From CAUYUA01 sp963575675 (lineage in GTDB: Bacteria > Pseudomonadota > Alphaproteobacteria > Azospirillales > Azospirillaceae): a stretch of 44,924 bases of DNA. Location of the stretch: contig CAUYUA010000204.1 of assembly GCA_963575675.1 (NCBI GenBank), forward strand, positions 1-44,924, written 5' to 3'. The notes beneath the pieces were generated by a model. The model searched no databases and had not been told where the DNA came from. It saw only the letters and a program-made list of their open reading frames with translations. The position numbers were made by a program, and so were the translations under genes. Shown piece by piece: positions 34,012 to 42,666 of the stretch. The stretch's first letter is position 1, and every line of letters begins with the position of its first letter.

Positions 34012-37000
34012 TCAACTCCGAGAAGCCGAACGTCTGACGATGTTTTCAAGCGGCTTTCGCCCCACCAATAAAAACACCACCGGCGTGACGATCGTGTCGA
34101 GGATGGTCGAAGACATCAAGCCGCCGAAGATCACCACCGCCACAGGATGGAGAATTTCTTTACCGGGAGCGCCGCCGGACGCCACCAAAGGAATAAGCGC
34201 CAAAGCCGCCACCAGAGCCGTCATCAACACCGGCGTCAGGCGCTCCAGCGAGCCGCGCGTAATCATCGAGCGGCCGAAGGGCTCGTTTTCCAAAACAACC
34301 AAATTGATGTAATGGGAGACCTTCAATATTCCATTGCGGGCGGCGATGCCGGTCAGAGTGATGAACCCGACCAAGCTGGCGATGGACAGCGTTTGATCCG
34401 AAAGCCAAATCGCCGCCACGCTGCCGACCAAGGCCATCGGAACATTCGCCATGATCGCCAAAGACAGCGAAACGGATCGGAAGTGACCGTAAAGAACCAG
34501 GAATATTCCCGCCAGAGACAAGAACGCCAAAACTCCGATCAAGCGGGCGGCGTCTTGCCGACTCTTGAATTGGCCTTCATAGCTGAGGTAGGCTCCTTTC
34601 GGCAGCGACAAAGTATCGAGGCGTTGCTGAATGTCGCCGATCACCGCCGCCATGTCTCGCCCCTGAGTGTTGGCCGAAACCACGATCCGACGCTTCATAT
34701 TATCGCGATTGATGATGTTCGGCCCCTGAGACTCCACCACATCGGCGACCAGCCCCAAGGGAACCTTGCCGCTGGGCGCGTCGATCAGAATATTGCGGAA
34801 GTCTTCGGTTTCCGATCTCCAGTCCTCCGCCAAGCGCAGAACCACATTATAACTGCGTTGGCCATCCAAGACTTGCGAGGCCACTTTGCCGTTGAGCGTT
34901 GCTTGCAGCGTTTCCGTCAGAAGATTAAGAGACAATCCGTATTTCATCGCTTCGACCCGGTTGAGCCGTATCTGGATTTGCGGGATTAGCACTTGTTTTT
35001 CTATCTGGAGGTCGACCACGCCCGAAACCAAAGCCATTTGCGCGCGAACCGTCTCCGCCGCCGAACGCAGAGCGTCCAGATCGTCCCCAAAGATTTTAAT
35101 CGCAATTTCCGCTCGAACGCCCGACAGCAGATGATCCAAACGATGGGAAATCGGTTGGCCGATGTTCAACGAAACCCCAGGAATCAAAGACAATTGTCGC
35201 CGGATATCCGCCAGGATTTCCTCGCGGCGGCGCGACGAAGGACCGAGATCGATATCGATCTCCGAGAAATGAACGCCCTCGGCGTGTTCGTCGAGTTCGG
35301 CTCGGCCGGTGCGGCGGCCGGTGGATAACGTCTCGGGAACGCGCCGCGCCAACGTCTCGGCGATCGCGCCGATGCGGTTGGACTCCGACAGCGACGTTCC
35401 CGGAGGCAAAGCCATGCTCACCGTCACCGAGCCTTCGTTGAACGACGGCAGAAAGGCGCGTCCGAGAAACGGCGTGGAGGCGGCGGCGGCGACAACCAAC
35501 AACACCGCAACGCCGATGATCAACCGAGGGTGGTCAAACGACCACCGCAACAACCGATCGTCTCCGGCTTTCAGCCCCCGGACCAACCAGGAGTCGCCGT
35601 GATCGATTGATTTCGCCCTCGGCAGCAAATAAGAGCATAACGCGGGGGTGACGGTCAAAGACACCGCCAGAGACGCCAAAATCGACACCACATAGGCCGT
35701 TCCGAGCGGCGAAAACAAACGCCCCTCCACGCCGCTCAAGGCGAACAACGGCGCAAAGGCCAAAACCACGATCAGCGTTGCGTGGATGATGGAATTCCGG
35801 ACTTCACTCGACGCCCGCGACACCACCTCGAAAACCGGGCGAGGCTCGGGCAGAGCGCGGTTTTCCCGCAAGCGCCGAAAGACGTTTTCAACGTCCACAA
35901 CCGCATCATCAACCAACTCGCCGATCGCCACCGCCAAACCGCCGAGCGTCATGGTGTTGATCGACAATCCCATCCAGTGAAACGTCAAAGCCGCGACCAC
36001 CATCGACAATGGAATCGCCGTAAGGCTGATGAACGTCGTGCGGAAATTCATCAAAAACAAGAAAAGCGTGATCGCCACCAAGACGGCGCCGTCTCGCAAC
36101 GCTTCTTCAACATTGGCGACGGCGCGTTCGATGAAATCGGCTTGTCGGAACAAAATCGGATCCGCTTTGATGTCGGAAGGCATCGCCCCGCGAATCTCGA
36201 TCAGAGCCTGTTCGACGCGGCGCGTCAAAGCAATCGTATCGGCTCCCGGCTGTTTTTGCACCGCCAGGATTACAGCAGGACGTCCGTTCACACCCGCGTC
36301 GCCGCGCTTGACGGCGGCGCCGACGACAACCTCCGCAACCTGTCCGACCGTCACCGGAGCGCCGTTGCGCCAAGAAATCACCGAGTTTCTTAAATCATCG
36401 AGGCTAGTGGTTTGACCGAGGTTGCGAATAAGAAATTCCTGAGAGCGTTGTTCGATAAAGCCGCCGGTGGTGTTGCGCGCGAAGCCGGACAGAGCTTTCT
36501 CCAGGTCTTCGAAGGAAATCTCCAACGCCGCCATTCGTCCGGGAGAGACCATGACTTGATATTCCCGAACTTGGCCACCGATCGGGATGACCTGGGCGAC
36601 GCCGGGAATGGCGAGCAATCGCGGCCGAATAACCCAATCGGCGGCGCTACGCACATCCATCGGCGAAGAGGGCATCGGCGAAGAGGGCATCGACGAAGAG
36701 GGCATCGACGAAGAGGGCATCGACGAAGAGGGCATCGACGAAGAGGGCATCAGCGAAGAAGCCTCGGTGACGCTGCGCAACCCGATCAACATAATTTCGC
36801 CCATGATAGAGCTGATCGGCCCCATCGTCGGCGCCATTCCTGCGGGTAGAGTTCCTGAAATCGAGGCCAGTCGCTCGGAGGTCAACTGACGGTTGCGATA
36901 GATGTCGGTTCCCCATTCGAATTCGACGAAGACGGCGGACAACCCGACGCCGGAGCTGGAGCGCACTCGCACCACGCCGGGCGCGCCGTTCATGGCAGTT

Positions 37001-37209
37001 TCGATGCGCTGCGTCACCAGAGTCTCAACTTCTTCCGGAGCCAATCCTTCGGCCTCGGTCATGATGGTGACAGTTGGGCGGTTAAGATCGGGAAACACAT
37101 CGACGGGAAGTTTGGCGGCGACCAAGCCGCCGTAGAGGAAGAGAAGAATAGCCCCGGCGGTGACGAACAACCGTTGATGAAGAGAGAATTGAATGATGCG
37201 ATCGAACAT
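34012..37209 (-). CDS. czcA: CzcA-type heavy-metal RND efflux pump
   Basis: About 1065 residues from the ATG at 37209 (MFDRIIQFSLHQRLFV); a TTG at 37326 would add an unlikely N-terminal extension that overlaps the intergenic repeat. It has twelve membrane helices and two periplasmic loops, with VDVFPDLNRPTVTIMTEAEG and GGLAVAIGELVDDAVVDVENV in helix 4 carrying the proton-relay Asp/Glu residues, as in divalent-metal pumps. A Met/Ser/Pro minisatellite (SSSMP repeats) is inserted after LRSVTEASS. Its neighbours are the CzcB-like adaptor upstream and a His-rich periplasmic protein downstream. The metal is not certain: the cluster as a whole looks copper-oriented, but this pump is closer to the CzcA/divalent type. 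Confidence 0.85.
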   Translation of the reverse strand: MFDRIIQFSLHQRLFVTAGAILLFLYGGLVAAKLPVDVFPDLNRPTVTIMTEAEGLAPEEVETLVTQRIETAMNGAPGVVRVRSSSGVGLSAVFVEFEWGTDIYRNRQLTSERLASISGTLPAGMAPTMGPISSIMGEIMLIGLRSVTEASSLMPSSSMPSSSMPSSSMPSSSMPSSPMPSSPMDVRSAADWVIRPRLLAIPGVAQVIPIGGQVREYQVMVSPGRMAALEISFEDLEKALSGFARNTTGGFIEQRSQEFLIRNLGQTTSLDDLRNSVISWRNGAPVTVGQVAEVVVGAAVKRGDAGVNGRPAVILAVQKQPGADTIALTRRVEQALIEIRGAMPSDIKADPILFRQADFIERAVANVEEALRDGAVLVAITLFLFLMNFRTTFISLTAIPLSMVVAALTFHWMGLSINTMTLGGLAVAIGELVDDAVVDVENVFRRLRENRALPEPRPVFEVVSRASSEVRNSIIHATLIVVLAFAPLFALSGVEGRLFSPLGTAYVVSILASLAVSLTVTPALCSYLLPRAKSIDHGDSWLVRGLKAGDDRLLRWSFDHPRLIIGVAVLLVVAAAASTPFLGRAFLPSFNEGSVTVSMALPPGTSLSESNRIGAIAETLARRVPETLSTGRRTGRAELDEHAEGVHFSEIDIDLGPSSRRREEILADIRRQLSLIPGVSLNIGQPISHRLDHLLSGVRAEIAIKIFGDDLDALRSAAETVRAQMALVSGVVDLQIEKQVLIPQIQIRLNRVEAMKYGLSLNLLTETLQATLNGKVASQVLDGQRSYNVVLRLAEDWRSETEDFRNILIDAPSGKVPLGLVADVVESQGPNIINRDNMKRRIVVSANTQGRDMAAVIGDIQQRLDTLSLPKGAYLSYEGQFKSRQDAARLIGVLAFLSLAGIFLVLYGHFRSVSLSLAIMANVPMALVGSVAAIWLSDQTLSIASLVGFITLTGIAARNGILKVSHYINLVVLENEPFGRSMITRGSLERLTPVLMTALVAALALIPLVASGGAPGKEILHPVAVVIFGGLMSSTILDTIVTPVVFLLVGRKPLENIVRRSASRS
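36658..36762 (-). repeat. 15-bp minisatellite in czcA
   Basis: Seven 15-bp units based on CATCGACGAAGAGGG (plus strand) encode repeated SSSMP in a periplasmic loop. Units 3-6 look identical and the outer units differ by one or a few bases. The frame is preserved whatever the copy number. Confidence 0.95.
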
Positions 37210-37262
37210 ATCCCACCGAAGAAGAAAGAAAAGACAGAATATACTCTGTCCGGTTGAGAACT

Positions 37263-37343
37263 CGAAAATCGGGCCGCTTCCCCGAATTGAAATGGATAAC
37301 TCACATCCGTTCGTCACAGATTCCAAGTCATGATTTCCAAAGG
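37263..37343 (-). repeat. Intergenic repeated element, copy B
   Basis: This is the partner of the element at 33872-33952, located 53 bp upstream of the czcA start. ATTTCCAAAGGA at its end pairs with TCCTTTGGAAAT near 37400, so the segment can form a long stem in the transcript. Confidence 0.75.
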
Positions 37344-37419
37344 AAACAGTTCGCTGGAGGATCGACCTTTGACGGATCGAGGACGGAACCCCGACTCCTT
37401 TGGAAATTCTTTCCTGGTT

Positions 37420-39159
37420 TTACTTCCGAATGGCTTTCATTTGCATCACGCCTTGCGAGACGACCCGCTCCCCCGCCGTCACCCCATCATCAACATCAAC
37501 CCAATCGCCGACCATCCGTCCCAAAGTCACCCATCGCCGTTCGAATTTCTCCGGCGCCATATGGATAAACACCACCGAACGTCCGTCAATCTCCGTCACA
37601 GCGCGACGAGGAACCGCAGATTTCAACCGCGCCCCCCCGGTTTCGGCGAAAACATCCACCGGCAGGCCCAAGCGCAACTTTCCCCGCGCGTCCCGAACCG
37701 AAAACAGCAAATGCAACCCCTGGTCGTTGGAATTGATCCGCAAGCTGACCCCGAGCAAATCCAGATCAAATATTTCATTCGGCAGTTGTTTGGTTTCCGC
37801 TCGCCCACCGACGATCTTATCCGCCAAGGAAAGATTGTACAAAACCGCCTCAACCCGCAACAAAGCGGGGTTGACGATCTCCACCAACACCGTTTCCGGA
37901 GACACCACTTCTCCCGGCGTGATGTGAACGTCCGTCACTCGCCCATCAACCGGCGCCGCCACCAAATCCCGGCCGAGCGCCGATCCCGATATCTGCGCCT
38001 TTTCTTTGCGAAGACTTGCAAGCTGAACCCGTGCGGTTTCGATTTCTTTGGTCGCCACCAGACCGCGCGCTTGCTCCCAACGCGCCAATTGCTGTTCTAG
38101 AAGAGCAATTTCGCTCTCTGTCTTGTAAAGCGCCGCTCGCTTGTCGCTCCGCTCGATCACCGAGAGATTGGGCTCCAAAACCGCGAGCGTTTGCCCTCGC
38201 TTGACCGCTTGGCCCGGCGTTGGAATCGGAAAATTCGAGTCATACATCACTCGCGCCGATTGCGCCGACTGAACCCGCGCATATCCCGCCGGATCGGGGA
38301 TCACTCGCCCCACCAAGCGAACCGTGTCGGCCGCTTGACGAGCATCAACCTGAACGGTTCGAATTCCCAAAAGAAACTGCGATGCTTTGGAAAGAAACAC
38401 CGTGTTTCCCTGCGCCGATCCCATCCCCGGACTCTGCGTTCCTGGGGGTGGCGAAGCGTCGTGATCGCCATGGTCTTCGCCGCCATGCGCCAACGCCGAT
38501 CCGGCCAACCCGAACAGAAGCAGCAAGGCGATGGACGCCGCGTCTTTAAAGCGAGACCGAATGCGGCGACGATCACCCCATGCGAGCAACATCAAAACAA
38601 CCACAACCGCCGCAGCGCCGCCTCCGATAAAATAAGGCTTAAAAAGCAAAAAAGCCGTCGCGATCATGTTTTCCGACGCTTTCGCCGGAAGCGCAAGCGC
38701 CTCCGTCTTCGGCAAGAAAACGCCGGAAATCAAAACAAGATCAATCTTATCCGCAACCGAAACCGTCACGGAGAGATCGTGTTTTTGGTCGCCGGGCGGC
38801 GACCACGCCACTTGATAAATTCCCGGTTCGCGAGTGGCCGTCGCCCGCCCCCGCCACGACGTCTCGCCCGAAGTCTCGATCTCGATCGTCGCGTCCTTGA
38901 TCGGAGCGTTGGTGGTCAAATCGGCCAGATAGATATTCGTGAGGCCGGGAAAGACAGGCGCGACCGTCACTTCGACCCACTCGCCCTCTCCCCCAAAACC
39001 GAGTGACGGAACGGACGCCTCGACAACGGGTTTGGAGCCCTCTCCATGATCATGATCCTCGCCGCCATGCCCCGACGCAGATCGAGAAAAACTCCACGCC
39101 CCCGCAAAAACGATGCAGAACCCGATGATCAAGAGCCGACGACGAAGAATTCCGATCAT
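37420..39159 (-). CDS. czcB: CzcB-type periplasmic adaptor with N-terminal membrane module
   Basis: 579 residues, longer than usual CzcB. Residues ~1-30 are a signal/anchor, followed by a His-rich HGGEDHDHGEG, a FixH/YtkA-like beta domain (VEVTVAPVFPGLTNIYLADL, WRGRATATREPGIYQVAWSP), two further membrane segments (~180-200 and 213-232) and a second His-rich HGGEDHGDHD. The MFP adaptor proper starts with a lipoyl half (VIPDPAGYARVQSAQSARVM), then a coiled coil, then VAAPVDGRVTDVHITPGEVV. The His clusters suggest metal capture. Its ATG overlaps the DUF411 stop by 1 nt (TGATG). It forms the pump with the CzcA-like protein. Confidence 0.85.
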   Translation of the reverse strand: MIGILRRRLLIIGFCIVFAGAWSFSRSASGHGGEDHDHGEGSKPVVEASVPSLGFGGEGEWVEVTVAPVFPGLTNIYLADLTTNAPIKDATIEIETSGETSWRGRATATREPGIYQVAWSPPGDQKHDLSVTVSVADKIDLVLISGVFLPKTEALALPAKASENMIATAFLLFKPYFIGGGAAAVVVVLMLLAWGDRRRIRSRFKDAASIALLLLFGLAGSALAHGGEDHGDHDASPPPGTQSPGMGSAQGNTVFLSKASQFLLGIRTVQVDARQAADTVRLVGRVIPDPAGYARVQSAQSARVMYDSNFPIPTPGQAVKRGQTLAVLEPNLSVIERSDKRAALYKTESEIALLEQQLARWEQARGLVATKEIETARVQLASLRKEKAQISGSALGRDLVAAPVDGRVTDVHITPGEVVSPETVLVEIVNPALLRVEAVLYNLSLADKIVGGRAETKQLPNEIFDLDLLGVSLRINSNDQGLHLLFSVRDARGKLRLGLPVDVFAETGGARLKSAVPRRAVTEIDGRSVVFIHMAPEKFERRWVTLGRMVGDWVDVDDGVTAGERVVSQGVMQMKAIRK

Positions 39160-39576
39160 CAGCGTCGCTCGAAAAACGTCACGCTCGAAGACCCACCCGA
39201 GGAAAGACCACCAAACAAAACAATATCATAAGGCTCATGTGGCCCATCGCCCATCCCCGGAGAGCCTTGCGGCATACCGGGCGCGGCGACGCCTTTTGCA
39301 TCCGGACGCTGCGTCAGAACCCGAGCCACCACATCCGCCGGAACATGTCCTTCCACCACATACCCATCAACAAGAGCGGTGTGACAGGACTGAACCGCTT
39401 CCGGCACGCCGTTTGCGCTTTTGATCGCCGCCATATCCTCCGACCGATGAACAATAACGTTGAATCCGGCCTTGGTCATGTGCTCGACCCATTTCTCACA
39501 ACAGTCGCATCCCGGCGCAGCCCATACCGTCATCGCCGCCGCCGCCCGCAACGGAAAATTGATCAGGGCGACGCCT

Positions 39577-40925
39577 CATATGCGCTAGGATATGGGGTTG
39601 ACGCGGCGATAAAATTGTGATTTATCAACGCGATGGACACGATTTCTCTTCTCGCCAAGGATTGGAACGCGTTTGTCGCGCAGATATCCCGATTCATCGA
39701 CCTTGACGCAACCGCCGCTTCGTTCAAAGCGCTCCAGCGACGACGGGGCGTGAAAGACGCCTCGTCGTTGCTGCGTCTTGGGCTTGGCTATGGTCCCTGT
39801 GGCTTGTCACTCCGTCAAGCCGCCGCATGGGCGGAAGTCACTGGCGTCGCCAGCCTTGCGAATACGTCGCTTCTTGACCGGCTTCGAAACTCTTCAGATT
39901 GGTTTGCTGAGATTGTCCGGTCTTTGATGTCGGATAGAATTAAACCAACCAACAGTTACTATGATGGCCGGACGATAAAGCTTATTGATGGATCATCGAT
40001 ATCTGAGCCGGGAAGCAAAGGAACTGACTGGAGACTGCACGCCGCCTATGATCTTGGAAGTGGGCAATTTAGCCATATAAAGGTCACGGATCAACACACA
40101 GCGGAGAGCTTAACCCATGCCCCAGTTCAAGCTGGAGACATACTGATTGCTGATCGAGGCTATGCGAAAGCCGCAGATCTATTGGCGGTTAATCAACAGG
40201 GTGGAGATTTTATCGTCAGGATTGGTTGGCGCTCGCTTCGGCTTCTGAATTGCGATGGTAAGGTCTTTGATTTGTTTGGGAAACTTTCCTCAGATTCCGG
40301 AGATGGGGCCGTTGATGTCTCCGTGATGATTGCCCCGCGCAAAGGCCGGCCGGCCTTGCCGGTGCGTTTGATCTTGCTGAAAAAACCTGATGGCGCGACC
40401 GAGCAGGAGCAACGCCGCGTCGAGCGTCGGAGCAACAGAAATCAACACCAGATTGATCCGCGCACTTTGATCGCGGCGGGCTACGTCATGATCGTAACGT
40501 CGTTGGCGGCGGACGCCTTTCCCGCACACGAAGTTGCCGCTCTTTACCGACTGCGCTGGCAAATTGAAATCGCATTCAAGAGACTAAAGAGCATCCTCCA
40601 CATCGATCGCTTGCGCGCATACGACCCAGACCTAGCCAAATCCTGGATATATTGCCACATTATTGCGGCCCTTGCGATCGACAGAATGAGCCAGGAAATC
40701 CTGGAATCTTCCCCCTAAGCGTACAGAACACCTAAAATACGAACCTTGCTCATGGCGTGTATATATTATTGTTCGAAAGATGTTGATCTCTATCGTTGAA
40801 GGGGAGCACAGCACCAAACGCCTGATCAAGGCATTCAGACCCTGCACACGAAACCTCTTTGACCCTCCGCGAAAGCGCAAAAAGCAGATGCACGAGAGGC
40901 AAAAATTATTATCCTAGCGCATATG
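39577..40925 (+). mobile_element. IS4-family insertion sequence
   Basis: The element is 1349 bp with terminal inverted repeats CATATGCGCTAGGATA at both ends, flanked by an exact 11-bp duplication GGGCGACGCCT (39566-39576 and 40926-40936). The transposase motifs and the 11-bp duplication fit the IS4 family. It is inserted in the signal-peptide region of the DUF411 gene, opposite to operon transcription, and may reduce expression of everything downstream. Confidence 0.95.
39633..40718 (+). CDS. IS4-family transposase, frameshifted near the C-terminus
   Basis: 361 residues as read. DDE-type motifs include IKLIDGSSIS, ILIADRGYAKA and the IS4 signature YRLRWQIEIAFKRLKS (Y-R-E-K). At the C-run 40711-40715 the frame ends with ESSP-stop. 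In the +1 frame the sequence continues with KYEPCSWRVYIIVRKMLISI and FDPPRKRKKQ to a TAG at 40915-40917, as expected for a family C-terminus. One extra C relative to the ancestor explains this; the full product would be ~427 residues. The catalytic core is intact, but activity is uncertain. Confidence 0.9.
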   Translation: MDTISLLAKDWNAFVAQISRFIDLDATAASFKALQRRRGVKDASSLLRLGLGYGPCGLSLRQAAAWAEVTGVASLANTSLLDRLRNSSDWFAEIVRSLMSDRIKPTNSYYDGRTIKLIDGSSISEPGSKGTDWRLHAAYDLGSGQFSHIKVTDQHTAESLTHAPVQAGDILIADRGYAKAADLLAVNQQGGDFIVRIGWRSLRLLNCDGKVFDLFGKLSSDSGDGAVDVSVMIAPRKGRPALPVRLILLKKPDGATEQEQRRVERRSNRNQHQIDPRTLIAAGYVMIVTSLAADAFPAHEVAALYRLRWQIEIAFKRLKSILHIDRLRAYDPDLAKSWIYCHIIAALAIDRMSQEILESSP

Positions 40926-41140
40926 GGGCGACGCCTGCGACCACACCGCCGACAGCCGTCGCCGTCAAAATTCCTCGAAGAAAAAAAGAAGTCTTTTTCG
41001 TCTGAGACATAACGCAGTTAGCCTTTCATTCCATCGAGCACAACATATCATACAGCAACCTTTAAGGCGCATCGCTTTCAAGCGTGAGACGTTTATCCGA
41101 TACAAAAGTCACCAAATGATGACATTCAATGCGGATTTCA

Positions 41141-41155
41141 TGACAAAGCATGACA
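41141..41155. promoter_or_regulatory. Direct-repeat operator candidate, site 2
   Basis: TGACAAAGCATGACA lies 130 bp upstream of the start of the DUF411-czc-cus operon (41010). It matches the sites at 26006 and 41856 at nearly every base. It is likely bound by the OmpR-type regulator encoded at 41939. Confidence 0.6.
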
Positions 41156-41196
41156 ACTCCACGCTCCCACATAAAAATGCGCACCTCGTGTTTTAT

Positions 41197-41599
41197 TCAC
41201 CACAAATACTCCCTCCTGCCTTGAGGCGTCACCAATTTCAAACGTTTTGTGACCCAATCACGATAAACTTCATAATTGGAGCCGTTAAACCGCACGGTAA
41301 AAATTCCTTGCTTATTTTGTCGAAACGCCTCCTCCGGCGATAAGACCTCTTTTTCCTGGCTCTGATACCGTCGAGCCGATTGAATGACCGAGTCATTCTC
41401 GACGGTATCCCGCCGCGACTGCGGCGGCGCGCGCTCGTGCGCGCGGCCGAATGTGTCAAACATTCGGCACGTTGGTATGAGAAGAATGCGCCGCAGCCGT
41501 CACTTGAGCTGCATCCGCCGCCATTCCAGATGATCCGGCCGCCATCATCGCGACGCCCATAACAACAACCGCCCATCCCTTATTTGCTCCAAACACCAT
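41197..41599 (-). pseudogene. Exported protein with EVYRD-VTPQG motif, broken by a hairpin-rich insert
   Basis: The 5' part starts at the ATG at 41599 (GAGGAC Shine-Dalgarno) and encodes a signal peptide (GWAVVVMGVAMMAAGSSGMAA) and HSSHTNVPNV before a stop at 41456. The 3' part is in another frame (41463-41197) and ends YEVYRDWVTKRLKLVTPQG, the same motif as in the 25616-25909 protein. The switch of frame coincides with a 105-bp block of four hairpins (41364-41468). Either a single gene was interrupted, or two short overlapping genes exist; the paralog with signal peptide and motif in one frame favours interruption. Confidence 0.6.
41364..41468. repeat. Four abutting perfect stem-loops (palindromic element)
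   Basis: SL1 41364-41409 has an 11-bp stem, a 7-nt bulge (41375-41381), a further 7-bp stem and a CGA loop. SL2 41410-41427 is CCGCCGC-GACT-GCGGCGG. SL3 41428-41445 is CGCGCGC-TCGT-GCGCGCG. SL4 41446-41468 is GCCGAATGT-GTCAA-ACATTCGGC. They abut with no spacer and all stems are perfect. No known element is recognised. Confidence 0.85.
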
Positions 41600-41938
41600 G
41601 ACACGTCCTCTTCTTAAGATGCTTGAAATAAGTTGCGATCGACTTCCATCGCTCAAACACACAAAACCATCCAGGACAACATCACCACATCACGATACAA
41701 AATCATGATGCAATCCTATCGGCCGAAAACCAGGCTTTATCATTCTCATCTAGACTCCATTCACAACAGGGAAACCAAAACTTGGAAAACCATTTTCTTG
41801 AAATCTATTGGAGCATATCTCTGTCACCTGATAATGACAAAAATAACCCGTTTGATGACAAATCATGACTTCAACCATGTGATGTTTTGTGACAAAATTT
41901 TTGAAGCTCTTAGAATGTGTTTTTGCTATCCTCTCGGC
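41600..41938. promoter_or_regulatory. Divergent regulatory region between exported-protein gene and response regulator
   Basis: 339 bp without a gene. It contains operator site 3 and further TGACAAA half-sites (around 41834 and 41890), consistent with autoregulation and with control of the leftward gene. Confidence 0.5.
41856..41870. promoter_or_regulatory. Direct-repeat operator candidate, site 3
   Basis: TGACAAATCATGACT lies 69 bp upstream of the response-regulator ATG. Two TGAC half-sites are spaced by ten bases, and additional TGACAAA copies flank it on both sides. This suggests that the regulator controls its own gene. Confidence 0.6.
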
Positions 41939-42658
41939 ATGGAACGATCACCTCATATCCTGGTCGTCGACGACCACCGCGAGGTTCGCGAACTCTTGGC
42001 GCGTTTCCTCAGCAAACAAGGATTCCGCGTCAGCGTCGCCACAGACGGACGCGGAATGCGCAAAATCTTGGAAGAAACCCAGATTGATCTGATTGTCCTT
42101 GATCGCATGCTGCCCGGAGAAGACGGTCTTACGCTCTGTCGTCAGCTGCGCAGCGTTTCGAACATCTCAATCATCATGTTGACCGCCATCGGCGACACGG
42201 CCGATCGAACCATCGGCCTTGAAGTCGGAGCCGACGACTACATGGCCAAACCATTCGACGCTCATGAACTCCTCGCGCGCATCCGAGCCGTGTTGCGCCG
42301 CGCACAAGGCGCAATGGAGCCGGTTGCAACACTTGGAACCTTGCTACGCTTCAGCAATTGGCGGTTCCACGTCGATCGACGAGAGCTGGAAACTGCGGAT
42401 GGAGTTATAGAGCCTCTGAGCACAGGAGAATTCGATCTCCTGATGGCTTTCGTTCAACACTCCCAGCGCGTTTTAAACCGAGATCAATTGTTAAATTTGG
42501 CTTATGGCAGAACAACGACAATAAATGACCGAAGCATCGACACACAAGTAATGCGTTTACGCCGCAAAATAGAACCAGATGCAAAGAATCCAACACTAAT
42601 TAAAACCGTGTGGGGAGGAGGCTATATCTTCACTCCGGAAGTTATTAAGGAACGCTGA
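41939..42658 (+). CDS. OmpR-family response regulator of the metal island
   Basis: 239 residues from the ATG at 41939; upstream in-frame codons are excluded because they would run through the operator region. The receiver domain has Asp11-Asp12, phospho-acceptor Asp55 (IVLDRMLPGED), Thr82 and Lys104. The C-terminal winged helix (~140-235) includes LSTGEFDLLMAFV, NDRSIDTQVMRLRRKIE and KTVWGGGYIF. It is followed after 8 bp by its sensor kinase. By position it controls the DUF411-czc-cus operon, like CusR/CopR, and probably itself through the TGACAAATCATGAC sites. Confidence 0.9.
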   Translation: MERSPHILVVDDHREVRELLARFLSKQGFRVSVATDGRGMRKILEETQIDLIVLDRMLPGEDGLTLCRQLRSVSNISIIMLTAIGDTADRTIGLEVGADDYMAKPFDAHELLARIRAVLRRAQGAMEPVATLGTLLRFSNWRFHVDRRELETADGVIEPLSTGEFDLLMAFVQHSQRVLNRDQLLNLAYGRTTTINDRSIDTQVMRLRRKIEPDAKNPTLIKTVWGGGYIFTPEVIKER

Positions 42659-42666
42659 GACAGATT

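Larger units (their letters stand above)
39159..41010 (-). pseudogene. DUF411 metal-binding protein gene split by IS4 element
   Basis: The C-terminal part (39159-39576) encodes a DUF411 protein with AAPGCDCCEKWVEHMTKAGF (CxCC metal site) and SCHTALVDGYVVEGHVPADV. Its 5' end lies on the other side of the IS4 element: from the ATG at 41010, 28 codons encode a signal peptide (FFLRGILTATAVGGVVAGVA) up to the 11-bp duplication. Deleting the IS and one duplication copy gives a 492-nt frame (163 residues) with no stop. A residual product could start at the TTG at 39551, but it would lack export. It was the first gene of the efflux operon and overlaps czcB. DUF411 proteins occur with copper resistance genes. 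Confidence 0.85.

Noticed and set aside
37210..37326. TTG start at 37326 for the CzcA-like pump
   Set aside because: It would add 39 non-conserved residues running through the repeated intergenic element; the ATG at 37209 gives the standard MFDRII start.
41633..41938. N-terminal extension of the response regulator
   Set aside because: The upstream codons run through the operator repeats and encode no receiver sequence; MERSPHILVVDD at 41939 is the normal start.
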